Shown here piece by piece: positions 12,285 to 18,967 of a stretch of DNA of 18,967 nt. The stretch comes from an uncultured Bacilli bacterium. GTDB lineage: Bacteria; Bacillota_I; Bacilli_A; RF39; UBA660. The position numbers and the translations under genes are program-made. The first letter of the stretch is position 1. Each line of letters starts with the position of its first letter. The stretch lies in NCBI GenBank assembly GCA_947632415.1, contig CANRPB010000015.1, positions 1-18,967 on the forward strand, in the 5' to 3' direction. Under the pieces are notes generated by a model, which saw nothing but the letters and a program-made list of their open reading frames with translations, did no database searches and had not been told where the DNA came from.

Positions 12285-12746
12285 ATGAAGAAATTAGATT
12301 GTTATTATATTAATAGGAAAACGTGTGCGATTATTCCTATTGATAGTGATGTTTCAAAGGTTATTGAGCTTGATGATGCTTTTGTTATTTCTAAGTCTAC
12401 AACTGATATTGTTGATGATAGCTGTAAATATTTTGGTTGCTCTTTTAGAGGAAGGTTGGATGGATCTAAAAAGGTTTTAAATATGAATTATAAGTTACCT
12501 ATTGTTATAGAGGAGTTTAATGATATCATTTTCTTTCCAACTTCATCACCTAGATTTAAGGATTGTACTTGGATTGCTTTGAAGAACGTAGTTAATTATT
12601 ATAAGTATGGTAATGGCACTAGAATTGAGTTTTCGGATATATGTAATTTGGATTTATCTATTTCATATTATTCGCTTGAGAATCAAATTTTTAGGGCTAC
12701 GATGCTTGAGTCTTTGATTCGTAGACGTAAATTGGAGAAAAATTAA
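12285..12746 (+). CDS. comK: ComK family competence transcription factor, short form
   Basis: ComK is the master activator of DNA-uptake genes in Bacillus and relatives. The 153 residues match B. subtilis ComK along most of their length: IVDDSCKYFGCSFRGR (42-57; Bacillus IVDRSCRFFGSSYAGR), IIFFPTSSPRFKDCTWI (81-97; Bacillus IFLFPTLSSTRPQCGWI) and LSISYYSLENQIFRATML (124-141; Bacillus LPISYNSFENQVYRTAWL). The protein ends at LIRRRKLEKN, about 30-40 residues short of Bacillus ComK (192), and so lacks the C-terminal FMLYPK motif by which MecA-ClpCP recognises ComK. A strong GGGGGG ribosome binding site precedes the ATG. It is a separate unit, with a terminator before it and a promoter after it. 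The slot between dnaN and recF is usually held by an S4-domain gene (yaaA). The function is inferred; it could be a ComK-like regulator of other genes. Confidence 0.85.
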   Translation: MKKLDCYYINRKTCAIIPIDSDVSKVIELDDAFVISKSTTDIVDDSCKYFGCSFRGRLDGSKKVLNMNYKLPIVIEEFNDIIFFPTSSPRFKDCTWIALKNVVNYYKYGNGTRIEFSDICNLDLSISYYSLENQIFRATMLESLIRRRKLEKN

Positions 12747-12785
12747 GTCTTTTGATTTAATTTTCTTTTTTTTAGGTTTTATTTA

Positions 12786-12794
12786 TGTTATAAT
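12786..12794 (+). promoter_or_regulatory. extended -10 promoter for recF-gyrB-gyrA
   Basis: TGTTATAAT is a perfect TGN-TATAAT extended -10 (TATAAT at 12789-12794), with no clear -35. It lies 75 bases before the recF start, after the comK stop and a T-rich stretch, and would drive recF, gyrB and gyrA together. Confidence 0.55.
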
Positions 12795-12869
12795 TATTAT
12801 GCGTATAGGGGTATATAAATTGTATTATTATTTAATTTTGATGTTTTTTTTACGAAAAGAGGTATTGTT

Positions 12870-13973
12870 ATGTTTTTAAAGTCCATCAGTGTTGTTAATT
12901 TTCGTAATTATTCTGATTTGAATATTGAGTTTGGTTCTAATATTAATATAATTTATGGTGATAATGCGCAGGGAAAGACTAATTTATTGGAAAGTATTTA
13001 TTTTTTGGCTTTAACGAAGTCTCATCGTTCTTTTATTGACGATAATTTGATTATGAGTGGTGAGAAGATTGCTAAGATATCGGGTTGCATTAATAATAAT
13101 GATATTAGTAAAAATTTTAAGATAGTTTTATCTTCAGCTTCTAAAAAGATGTTTATTGATGATGTTATTTATAAAAAGGTTAGTGATTATATATCAAATA
13201 TGAATGTTATTATTTTTTATCCTGAGGATTTGGAACTTGTTAAGGGTGGTCCGATGGTGAGGAGAAGATATATTAATTTAGAGCTTGGGCAACTTTATAG
13301 TGGTTATATAGATATTTTTAGTGATTATAAGAAACTTATTAAGATTAAGAATAATTATTTGAAGGGTGTTAAGGCTGGAGCGCGATTTGATGAAAGTTAT
13401 TATGCTGTTTTGAATGATTATATTATTAAGAAGTCCGTTTTAATTTATGTTATGCGGAAGAAGTTTATTGATAAGATTAATTTTTATGCTCCTCGTATTT
13501 TCTATGATTTAAGTGGAATGAATGGTTTTTCTATAAAATATAAGACTTCTATATCACTTGTTGATACTGATAGAGAGAGGATTATTGATGAGTTAAAGTG
13601 TTTGTCTTTTGATTTGATGAGTGATGAGATTAAGATGGGGAAGAATTTATTGGGTCCTAATTTTGATGATTTTGAGTTTTATATTGATGATATGAATATA
13701 AAAAAATTTGGTTCTCAGGGTCAACAAAGAATGGCTGTTTTGGCTGTTAAGTTGTCTGAAATTGAGATTTTTAAGCACTATTTGGGTACATCGCCGATAC
13801 TTTTATTGGATGATGTTTTTAGTGAGTTGGATAATTTTAAGAGGAATAATTTACTTAAGTATGTTGATTCTTCGGTACAGACAATTATTACTTCGACGGA
13901 TTTAAGTAATTTTGATTCTTCTATTATTTCTCGGGCAAGGTTGTTTGAGATTAAGAATGGTAATATTTTATGA
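12870..13973 (+). CDS. recF: RecF, recombination and replication repair ATPase
   Basis: RecF loads RecA, with RecO and RecR, at single-strand gaps and stalled forks. The 367 residues (B. subtilis 370) start MFLKSISVVNFRNYSDLNIEF in RecF style. They carry Walker A GDNAQGKT (30-37), the ABC-type signature FGSQGQQRMAVLAVKLSE and Walker B PILLLDDVFSELD, followed by the TSTDLSNFD segment. An AGAGGT ribosome binding site precedes the ATG. gyrB follows after 33 bases, as is usual, but the small yaaB/remB gene often found between them in Bacillus is absent. Confidence 0.96.
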   Translation: MFLKSISVVNFRNYSDLNIEFGSNINIIYGDNAQGKTNLLESIYFLALTKSHRSFIDDNLIMSGEKIAKISGCINNNDISKNFKIVLSSASKKMFIDDVIYKKVSDYISNMNVIIFYPEDLELVKGGPMVRRRYINLELGQLYSGYIDIFSDYKKLIKIKNNYLKGVKAGARFDESYYAVLNDYIIKKSVLIYVMRKKFIDKINFYAPRIFYDLSGMNGFSIKYKTSISLVDTDRERIIDELKCLSFDLMSDEIKMGKNLLGPNFDDFEFYIDDMNIKKFGSQGQQRMAVLAVKLSEIEIFKHYLGTSPILLLDDVFSELDNFKRNNLLKYVDSSVQTIITSTDLSNFDSSIISRARLFEIKNGNIL

Positions 13974-14006
13974 TGTTTTATACTTTGAGGAAAGGGATGA
14001 TATTGT

Positions 14007-15923
14007 ATGGAAGAACATTATAATGCTTCTGATATTCAGGTTTTGGAGGGCTTAGAGGCTGTTAGAAAGAGACCTGGTATGTATATTGGTACTACTGATG
14101 TTAAGGGTTTACATCATTTGGTTTGGGAAATTGTTGATAATGCGATTGATGAGGCTTTAGCTGGTTATTGTAATCATATTGAAATAATTGTTAATAAGGA
14201 TAATTCGATAACTGTTAAGGATAATGGTCGTGGTATTCCAGTTGGTATTCATCCTAAGACTGGTATTTCGACGGTTGAGACTGTTTATACTGTTTTACAT
14301 GCTGGTGGTAAATTTGGAGGCGGTGGATATAAGGTATCTGGTGGTCTTCATGGAGTAGGTGCTAGTGTTGTTAATGCTCTTTCTAAATGGGTTGTAGTAA
14401 CGGTTTATAAAGATTCTAAGGTTTATCAAGTTAGGTTTGAAAATGGAGGAAAGGTTGTTGCTCCTCTTAGTGTTGTTGGTGAGTGTGAGGCTGATAGAAC
14501 AGGAACGACTGTTACTTTTAAGCCTGATAGCGATATATTTGATACTGATGTTTATGATTATGAAACGTTAAAGGTTAGGATTCGTGAACTTGCATTTTTA
14601 AATAGGGGATTGTCTCTTACGATTCGTGATGATAGAGACATGGAGGATACTACTGGTGAAAATTTTATGTATGAAGGTGGTATTAGTGAGTATGTTAAGT
14701 TTATTAATCAAAATAAGACTGTTATTCATGATCAGGTTATCCATTTAGAGGGTATGGAGAATGATGTATTTTTTGAGGTTGCCATGCAGTATAATGCTGG
14801 TTATAATGAGAGTATTTATTCTTTTGTTAATAATATTAATACTCATGATGGTGGTACGCATGAAGATGGTGTTAGAAGGGCTTTAACGCGAATTATTAAT
14901 AATTATGCTAGGAAGAATAATATTTTGAAGGAGAAGGATGATTCTTTAACTGGTGATGATGTTAAGGAAGGTTTAACTATGATTATTTCTTGTAAACATC
15001 CTAATCCTCAGTTTGAGGGTCAGACTAAGGGAAGACTTGGTAATTCGGAGGTTAGAAAACTTGCTGATAATGTTTTTTCGGAGGGTTTTGAGAGATTTTT
15101 ACTTGAGAATCCTGATTGTGCGAAGATTATTGTTGATAAGGTTATGACGGCTTCTCGAGCACGAATTGCGGCTAAAAGGGCAAGGGAACTTACACGTCGT
15201 AAAGGTGGTCTTGAGGTTAGTAATTACTGGGGTAAACTTACTGATTGTTCTAGTAAAGATGCGACTATTTCGGAGATGTTTATTGTCGAGGGTGATTCGG
15301 CTGCAGGTTCGGCTAAGATGGGTCGTGATCCTATTACACAGGCTATTTTACCTATTCGTGGTAAAATATTGAATGTTGAGAAGGCGCGTCTTGATCGTAT
15401 TTTGGCTAATGAGGAAATTAGGACGATGATTACTGCTTTAGGTACGGGTATTGGTGATGAGTTTGATATTTCTAAATTAAGGTATTATAAGATTGTTATT
15501 ATGACGGATGCTGATGTTGATGGTGCGCATATTAGAACGCTTCTTTTGACGCTTTTTTATAGGTATTTTAGACCTCTTATTGAGAATGGTCATATATATG
15601 CTGCGCAGCCTCCTTTATATTCAATTAAGCATGGCAAGACGCTTAAGTATGTGCTTGATGATAATGAAAGGGATGCATATCTTAGTACATTAGCTGATAA
15701 TACAAAGTATGAAATTGGTCGTATGAAGGGTTTAGGTGAGATGGATCCTGAGGAGTTACGTGAGACTACTATGGGTATTGATAAGAGGGTTTTGAAGCAG
15801 ATTACGATGGATGATGCGATGGCTGCTGATGAGACTTTCCAATTATTGATGGGTGAAGAAGTTGAGCCTAGGAGAAAGTTTATTGAGGAAAATGCTCAAT
15901 ATGTTGTTAATTTGGATATTTAG
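14007..15923 (+). CDS. gyrB: DNA gyrase subunit B
   Basis: GyrB is the ATPase subunit of gyrase, which introduces negative supercoils with GyrA. The 638 residues match the B. subtilis length. The GHKL ATPase domain has EIVDNAIDEALAG (41-53), DNGRGIPVG and the GGGGYKVSGGLHGVGASVVNAL lid region. The transducer follows, then the TOPRIM domain with EGDSAAGSA, the LPIRGKILNVEKA segment and MTDADVDGAHI, and the C-terminal RYKGLGEM-like motif (GRMKGLGEMDPEEL). GAGGAAAGGG precedes the ATG. gyrA starts 12 bases after the stop, so the two are co-transcribed. Third codon positions are mostly T and G with almost no C (T30, G12, A7, C1 in the first 50 codons). Confidence 0.97.
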   Translation: MEEHYNASDIQVLEGLEAVRKRPGMYIGTTDVKGLHHLVWEIVDNAIDEALAGYCNHIEIIVNKDNSITVKDNGRGIPVGIHPKTGISTVETVYTVLHAGGKFGGGGYKVSGGLHGVGASVVNALSKWVVVTVYKDSKVYQVRFENGGKVVAPLSVVGECEADRTGTTVTFKPDSDIFDTDVYDYETLKVRIRELAFLNRGLSLTIRDDRDMEDTTGENFMYEGGISEYVKFINQNKTVIHDQVIHLEGMENDVFFEVAMQYNAGYNESIYSFVNNINTHDGGTHEDGVRRALTRIINNYARKNNILKEKDDSLTGDDVKEGLTMIISCKHPNPQFEGQTKGRLGNSEVRKLADNVFSEGFERFLLENPDCAKIIVDKVMTASRARIAAKRARELTRRKGGLEVSNYWGKLTDCSSKDATISEMFIVEGDSAAGSAKMGRDPITQAILPIRGKILNVEKARLDRILANEEIRTMITALGTGIGDEFDISKLRYYKIVIMTDADVDGAHIRTLLLTLFYRYFRPLIENGHIYAAQPPLYSIKHGKTLKYVLDDNERDAYLSTLADNTKYEIGRMKGLGEMDPEELRETTMGIDKRVLKQITMDDAMAADETFQLLMGEEVEPRRKFIEENAQYVVNLDI

Positions 15924-15935
15924 GGGGTGTTTTTG

Positions 15936-18410
15936 ATGGAAGAGTTAGAAAAAGATAAGAAGATATCGGTTAATATTGTTGGAGAAATGCGAACTTCGTT
16001 TTTGGATTATTCGATGAGTGTTATTGTTTCTCGTGCGATTCCTGATGTTCGTGATGGTTTGAAGCCTGTTCATAGAAGGATTTTATATACGTTGTATGAA
16101 GAGGGTATGACGCCTGATAAGAAGTATCAAAAGAGTGCGAATGCGGTTGGTGCGGTTATGGGTCATTATCATCCTCATGGTGATTCGGCTATTTATGAGT
16201 CGATGGTTCGTATGGCTCAGGATTTTACTTATAGACATTGTTTGGTTGATGGTCATGGTAATTTTGGCTCGATTGATGGTGATGGAGCGGCTGCTTCGCG
16301 TTATACGGAGGCTAGGCTTGCTAAGGTTTCGATGGAGTTATTACGTGATTTAAATAAGGATACGGTTGATTTTATTGATAATTATGATGGTCAACGTAAA
16401 GAGCCTAGTATTTTACCTAGTAGATTTCCTAATATTTTAGTTAATGGAAATATGGGTATTGCGGTTGGTATGGCTACGAATATTCCTCCTCATAATTTGG
16501 GTGAGGTTATTGATGGTTGTATTGCTTATATTGATAATCCTGATATTAGTGTTATTGATTTGATGCAGTATATTAAGGGGCCTGATTTTCCAACGGCTGG
16601 TGTTATTTTAGGTAATAGTGGTATTAGAAATGCTTATGAGACTGGTAGAGGTACGATTACGATTCGTGGTATGGCTTCGATTGAGGATGACCATGGTAAA
16701 GAGAAGATTGTGATTACGGAGTTACCTTATCAAGTTAATAAAAAGGCTTTAATTACGCGTATTGGTGAGTTAGTTAGGGATAAGGTTATTGATGGTATTT
16801 CTAATTTGAGTGATGAATCGGCTTTGGAGGGTATTAAAATTGTCATTGATGTTAAGAGAGATTTTAATGCCAATGTTGTTTTGAATAATTTGTATAAACA
16901 TACGCAGTTACAGTCTAGTTATGGTATTAATTTTTTAATGCTTGTTGATGGTAGTCCTAGAACTTTGGGTCTTCGTTCGATTTTAGAGAAGTATGTTGAG
17001 CATCAAAGAAGTGTTATTTATCGTAGATGTCAATTCGATTTGAAAAAATATAAGGATAGATTACATATTTTAGATGGTTTGAAGATTGCTCTTGATAATA
17101 TTGATCGTGTTATTAAGATTATTAGAGAGTCTCAGGATGATGAAGAGGCTAAGGCTGGTTTAATGGGTTCGTTTGGACTTTCTGATGTTCAGTCTCAAGC
17201 TATTTTAGATATGCGCTTGAAACGTCTTACGGGCTTGGAAAAGTCTAAGATTGAGGATGAGATTGCTGAACTTACTAAATTGGTTCGTGAACTTGAGGAG
17301 ATTTTAGCAAGTGATGAGAAAATTTTAGAAGTTATTAAGAAGGAAATGTTGGAAATTAAGGAAAAGTATGCTGATGAGCGAAGGACTCATATTGATATGT
17401 CGGCTATTGATTATATTGAGGATGAGGCTTTAATTCCTGTTGAGGATATTGTTGTTACTTTGACTCAAAAAGGTTATATTAAGCGTGTTAATAGTGATAC
17501 TTATAAGACACAGAATCGTGGTGGTGTTGGTATTAAGGGTATGAGCACTAATGAAGAGGATTTTGTTGAGAGTATGATTTCGATGACGACACATGATTAT
17601 TTGATGTTCTTTACTAATAAGGGTAAAGTATATCGAATGAAGGGTTATGAGGTTCCTTTGTTTAATAGACAGTCTAAGGGTATTCCTATTATTAATTTGT
17701 TGCCACTTGATAAGGAAGAGGTTGTTAAGGCAATGTTGACTGTTGGAATTGCTAGTGATTTTACTAATATTGTACTTTGTACACAAAATGGTTTAGTTAA
17801 GAAAACTTCTTTATCTGAGTTTGAAAATATTAGACAAAATGGTAAGTTGGCTATTACTTTAAAGGATAATGATGAGTTAGTTTCTGCTAAGTTAACTACT
17901 GGTGATGATGAGGTTTTAATAGCATGTACTAATGGAAGAATGATTAGGTTTAATGAATCTGAAATTAGGAATATGGGTCGTACTGCTTCTGGAGTTAGAG
18001 GTATTGATGTTGGTGATGGTAAAGTTGTTGACCTTGAGGTTAGTAGGTCTGATTGTGAGATTTTAGTTGTTACTGAGAATGGTTATGGAAAAAAGACTAG
18101 TATTAATCAATATCGTATGACACATAGAGGTAGTAAGGGTGTTAAGGCTATGAATATGACTGATAAAACTGGAAATATTGTAGCGTTTAAGTCTGTAGTA
18201 GGTAATGAGGATTTGATTGTTGTTACTGATGCAGGTATTATTATTAGATTGTCTTTGGATCAGGTTTCTAATACTGGAAGGGTTGCTCAGGGTGTTAAAT
18301 TAATTAATTTAAGAGATGAGCAGAAGGTAAGTACTGTGACTGTTTTAGATAAGGAAGAGTTATCTGATGATAATGAGGATAATTTTTCGAATAATGAAGA
18401 AAGTGATTAA
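15936..18410 (+). CDS. gyrA: DNA gyrase subunit A
   Basis: GyrA cuts and rejoins DNA and wraps it around its C-terminal domain. ATG 15936 is chosen over an in-frame GTG at 15927, which lies inside the ribosome binding site (AGGGGGTG), giving 824 residues. The catalytic Tyr is at 123 in AAASRYTEARL. The quinolone-determining region HPHGDSAIYESMVRM has Ser84 and Glu88, the normal susceptible residues of Bacilli. The coiled-coil arm lies around 430-480. The C-terminal beta-pinwheel has its GyrA-box as QNRGGVG instead of the consensus QRRGGKG, so two basic residues are replaced. The C-terminus is acidic (DDNEDNFSNNEESD). ParC is the alternative, but pairing with gyrB, length and a recognisable box favour GyrA. 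No hairpin terminator follows. Confidence 0.96.
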   Translation: MEELEKDKKISVNIVGEMRTSFLDYSMSVIVSRAIPDVRDGLKPVHRRILYTLYEEGMTPDKKYQKSANAVGAVMGHYHPHGDSAIYESMVRMAQDFTYRHCLVDGHGNFGSIDGDGAAASRYTEARLAKVSMELLRDLNKDTVDFIDNYDGQRKEPSILPSRFPNILVNGNMGIAVGMATNIPPHNLGEVIDGCIAYIDNPDISVIDLMQYIKGPDFPTAGVILGNSGIRNAYETGRGTITIRGMASIEDDHGKEKIVITELPYQVNKKALITRIGELVRDKVIDGISNLSDESALEGIKIVIDVKRDFNANVVLNNLYKHTQLQSSYGINFLMLVDGSPRTLGLRSILEKYVEHQRSVIYRRCQFDLKKYKDRLHILDGLKIALDNIDRVIKIIRESQDDEEAKAGLMGSFGLSDVQSQAILDMRLKRLTGLEKSKIEDEIAELTKLVRELEEILASDEKILEVIKKEMLEIKEKYADERRTHIDMSAIDYIEDEALIPVEDIVVTLTQKGYIKRVNSDTYKTQNRGGVGIKGMSTNEEDFVESMISMTTHDYLMFFTNKGKVYRMKGYEVPLFNRQSKGIPIINLLPLDKEEVVKAMLTVGIASDFTNIVLCTQNGLVKKTSLSEFENIRQNGKLAITLKDNDELVSAKLTTGDDEVLIACTNGRMIRFNESEIRNMGRTASGVRGIDVGDGKVVDLEVSRSDCEILVVTENGYGKKTSINQYRMTHRGSKGVKAMNMTDKTGNIVAFKSVVGNEDLIVVTDAGIIIRLSLDQVSNTGRVAQGVKLINLRDEQKVSTVTVLDKEELSDDNEDNFSNNEESD

Positions 18411-18431
18411 TGTTCCTTTCTTTTTTTTATA

Positions 18432-18447
18432 TGTTCCACGTGAAACA
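18432..18447. promoter_or_regulatory. parS site, perfect
   Basis: TGTTCCACGTGAAACA is an exact match to the Bacillus parS consensus TGTTNCACGTGAAACA, the loading site of ParB/Spo0J. It lies 21 bases after the gyrA stop. Confidence 0.92.
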
Positions 18448-18456
18448 TACATAAAG

Positions 18457-18519
18457 TTTTGCACAAAATTATTTTTTCTTTTAAAAAAAATATTTCTCGG
18501 GAAATAATCTTTGCACATA
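18457..18519 (+). other. two DnaA boxes downstream of gyrA, flanking a Noc site
   Basis: TTTTGCACA at 18457-18465 is identical to the origin boxes, and CTTTGCACA at 18511-18519 has one mismatch; both are in plus orientation. They lie either side of the Noc-type palindrome at 18494-18507. They are about 7.5 kb from the dnaA-dnaN boxes and may titrate DnaA or form a further origin module. Confidence 0.6.
18494..18507. promoter_or_regulatory. Noc binding site, one mismatch
   Basis: ATTTCTCGGGAAAT differs from the Noc consensus ATTTCCCGGGAAAT at one base. It lies 47 bp from a parS and between two DnaA boxes. It shows that Noc sites occur on both sides of dnaA. Confidence 0.6.
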
Positions 18520-18830
18520 TTTATATAAATTATATAAATAAATTACTTGTATTTTTGAACAGTATTTTTATTGTTAAGTATATATAGTACAAATTTTATT
18601 TTGATAAATGTAAAATATTGTGAAAAGATATTAATATGATATGGGAAATAAATTGTAATTAATAAAAGTATAATTTTGAACATATAAGATTAATAGATTT
18701 GTATATAATGAAAAAGTTTAGTATGAATTGAAAAATTATCATTTTATTTTATATTTATTATAATTGTAAATTTATTATTTAATTTTGAATAGTTTTAGTA
18801 ATAAAAAATATAAATATTTGAGAAGAACTA
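18520..18830. other. AT-rich gene-free spacer between gyrA sites and parS array
   Basis: About 310 bases of very AT-rich DNA with stop codons in every frame. No ORF, tRNA or strong hairpin with a T-tract is seen. TGTATATAAT near 18700-18710 resembles a -10 but has no good -35. Together with the sites at 18432-18519 and the parS array it forms a gene-free region of over 550 bases. Confidence 0.6.
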
Positions 18831-18848
18831 GGAAAAGAGAAAGAACAA

Positions 18849-18864
18849 TGTTTCACGTGGAACA
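18849..18864. promoter_or_regulatory. parS site, array unit 1
   Basis: TGTTTCACGTGGAACA is the exact reverse complement of the parS at 18432-18447 and fits the consensus perfectly. Confidence 0.92.
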
Positions 18865-18909
18865 AAGGAACGAAGTAAATAAAGTAAAAAAGGAAAAGAG
18901 AAAGAACAA

Positions 18910-18925
18910 TGTTTCACGTGGAACA
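18910..18925. promoter_or_regulatory. parS site, array unit 2
   Basis: TGTTTCACGTGGAACA, identical to the copy 61 bp to its left and in the same orientation. Confidence 0.92.
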
Positions 18926-18967
18926 AAGGAACGAAGTAAATAAAGTAAAAAAGGAAAAGAGAAAGAA

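Larger units (their letters stand above)
18831..18967 (+). repeat. 61-bp tandem repeat array carrying parS, continues beyond the window
   Basis: Unit 1 is 18831-18891, unit 2 is 18892-18952, and unit 3 starts at 18953 and is cut by the window edge. As far as can be read the units are identical, with a period of 61. Each starts GGAAAAGAGAAAGAACAATG, contains parS as TGTTTCACGTGGAACA, and ends in a purine-rich segment (AAAGGAACGAAG, then AAATAAAGTAAAAAA). The linker has almost no pyrimidines on the plus strand. The total number of copies is not visible. Confidence 0.9.

Noticed and set aside
15927..15935. GTG start for gyrA at 15927
   Set aside because: It lies in the AGGGGGTG ribosome binding site; ATG 15936 is properly spaced and matches GyrA residue numbering (Ser84, Glu88, Tyr123).
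17430..17786. Minus-strand ORF within gyrA
   Set aside because: Antisense shadow of a conserved part of the GyrA C-terminal domain, with Asn/Thr/Ile-rich content and no ribosome binding site.
18432..18447. Palindrome as the gyrA terminator
   Set aside because: It has no loop and no T-run after it, and it is a perfect parS.
18831..18967. CRISPR array
   Set aside because: Whole 61-bp units are identical with no variable spacers, and each carries parS, so it is a tandem repeat.

Overview
The window is the dnaA/oriC neighbourhood of an AT-rich member of the Bacillota, most likely class Bacilli. The gene order noc - rsmG - mnmG - mnmE - jag - yidC - rnpA - rpmH | dnaA - dnaN - recF - gyrB - gyrA is the Bacillus-type origin order. 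Noc and ComK are Bacilli-type proteins. TGG is used for Trp and TGA is a stop, so the code is standard. I cannot name a genus; an uncultured host-associated Bacilli lineage is a guess.

Left edge (1-840): the start of a DUF1016/YhcG-type PDDEXK nuclease gene runs off the window. About 640 bases without a clear gene follow. They hold a 16-bp palindrome, a candidate structured RNA ending in an intrinsic terminator, a strong ribosome binding site on a 12-codon ORF, and a possible decayed small gene.

Left arm (840-9083, all minus strand): the promoters and terminators I can read define four transcription units. They are rpmH-rnpA-yidC-jag, mnmE with a DUF4234 gene, mnmG-rsmG-DUF2752, and noc alone. 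Together they serve ribosome and tRNA maturation, membrane protein insertion, and nucleoid occlusion. The soj-spo0J pair that normally follows noc is absent here.

Origin (about 9160-11005): clustered copies of a variant DnaA box, TTTTGCACA, lie on both sides of dnaA. The dnaA-dnaN gap ends in two abutting boxes followed by a run of DnaA-trio triplets, a good candidate for the unwinding site.

Right arm (9514-18410, all plus strand): dnaA, dnaN, a short comK-family gene in an unusual place between dnaN and recF, then recF, gyrB and gyrA.

Right edge (18411-18967): a gene-free region holds a parS site, two DnaA boxes and a Noc-binding palindrome within 90 bp. About 310 bp of AT-rich DNA follow, then a 61-bp tandem repeat, each unit with a perfect parS, that continues past the window.

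The least expected observations are the parS tandem array, comK without its MecA-recognition tail, the variant DnaA box with a changed residue in the DnaA recognition helix, and base composition at third codon positions that does not switch strand at dnaA.
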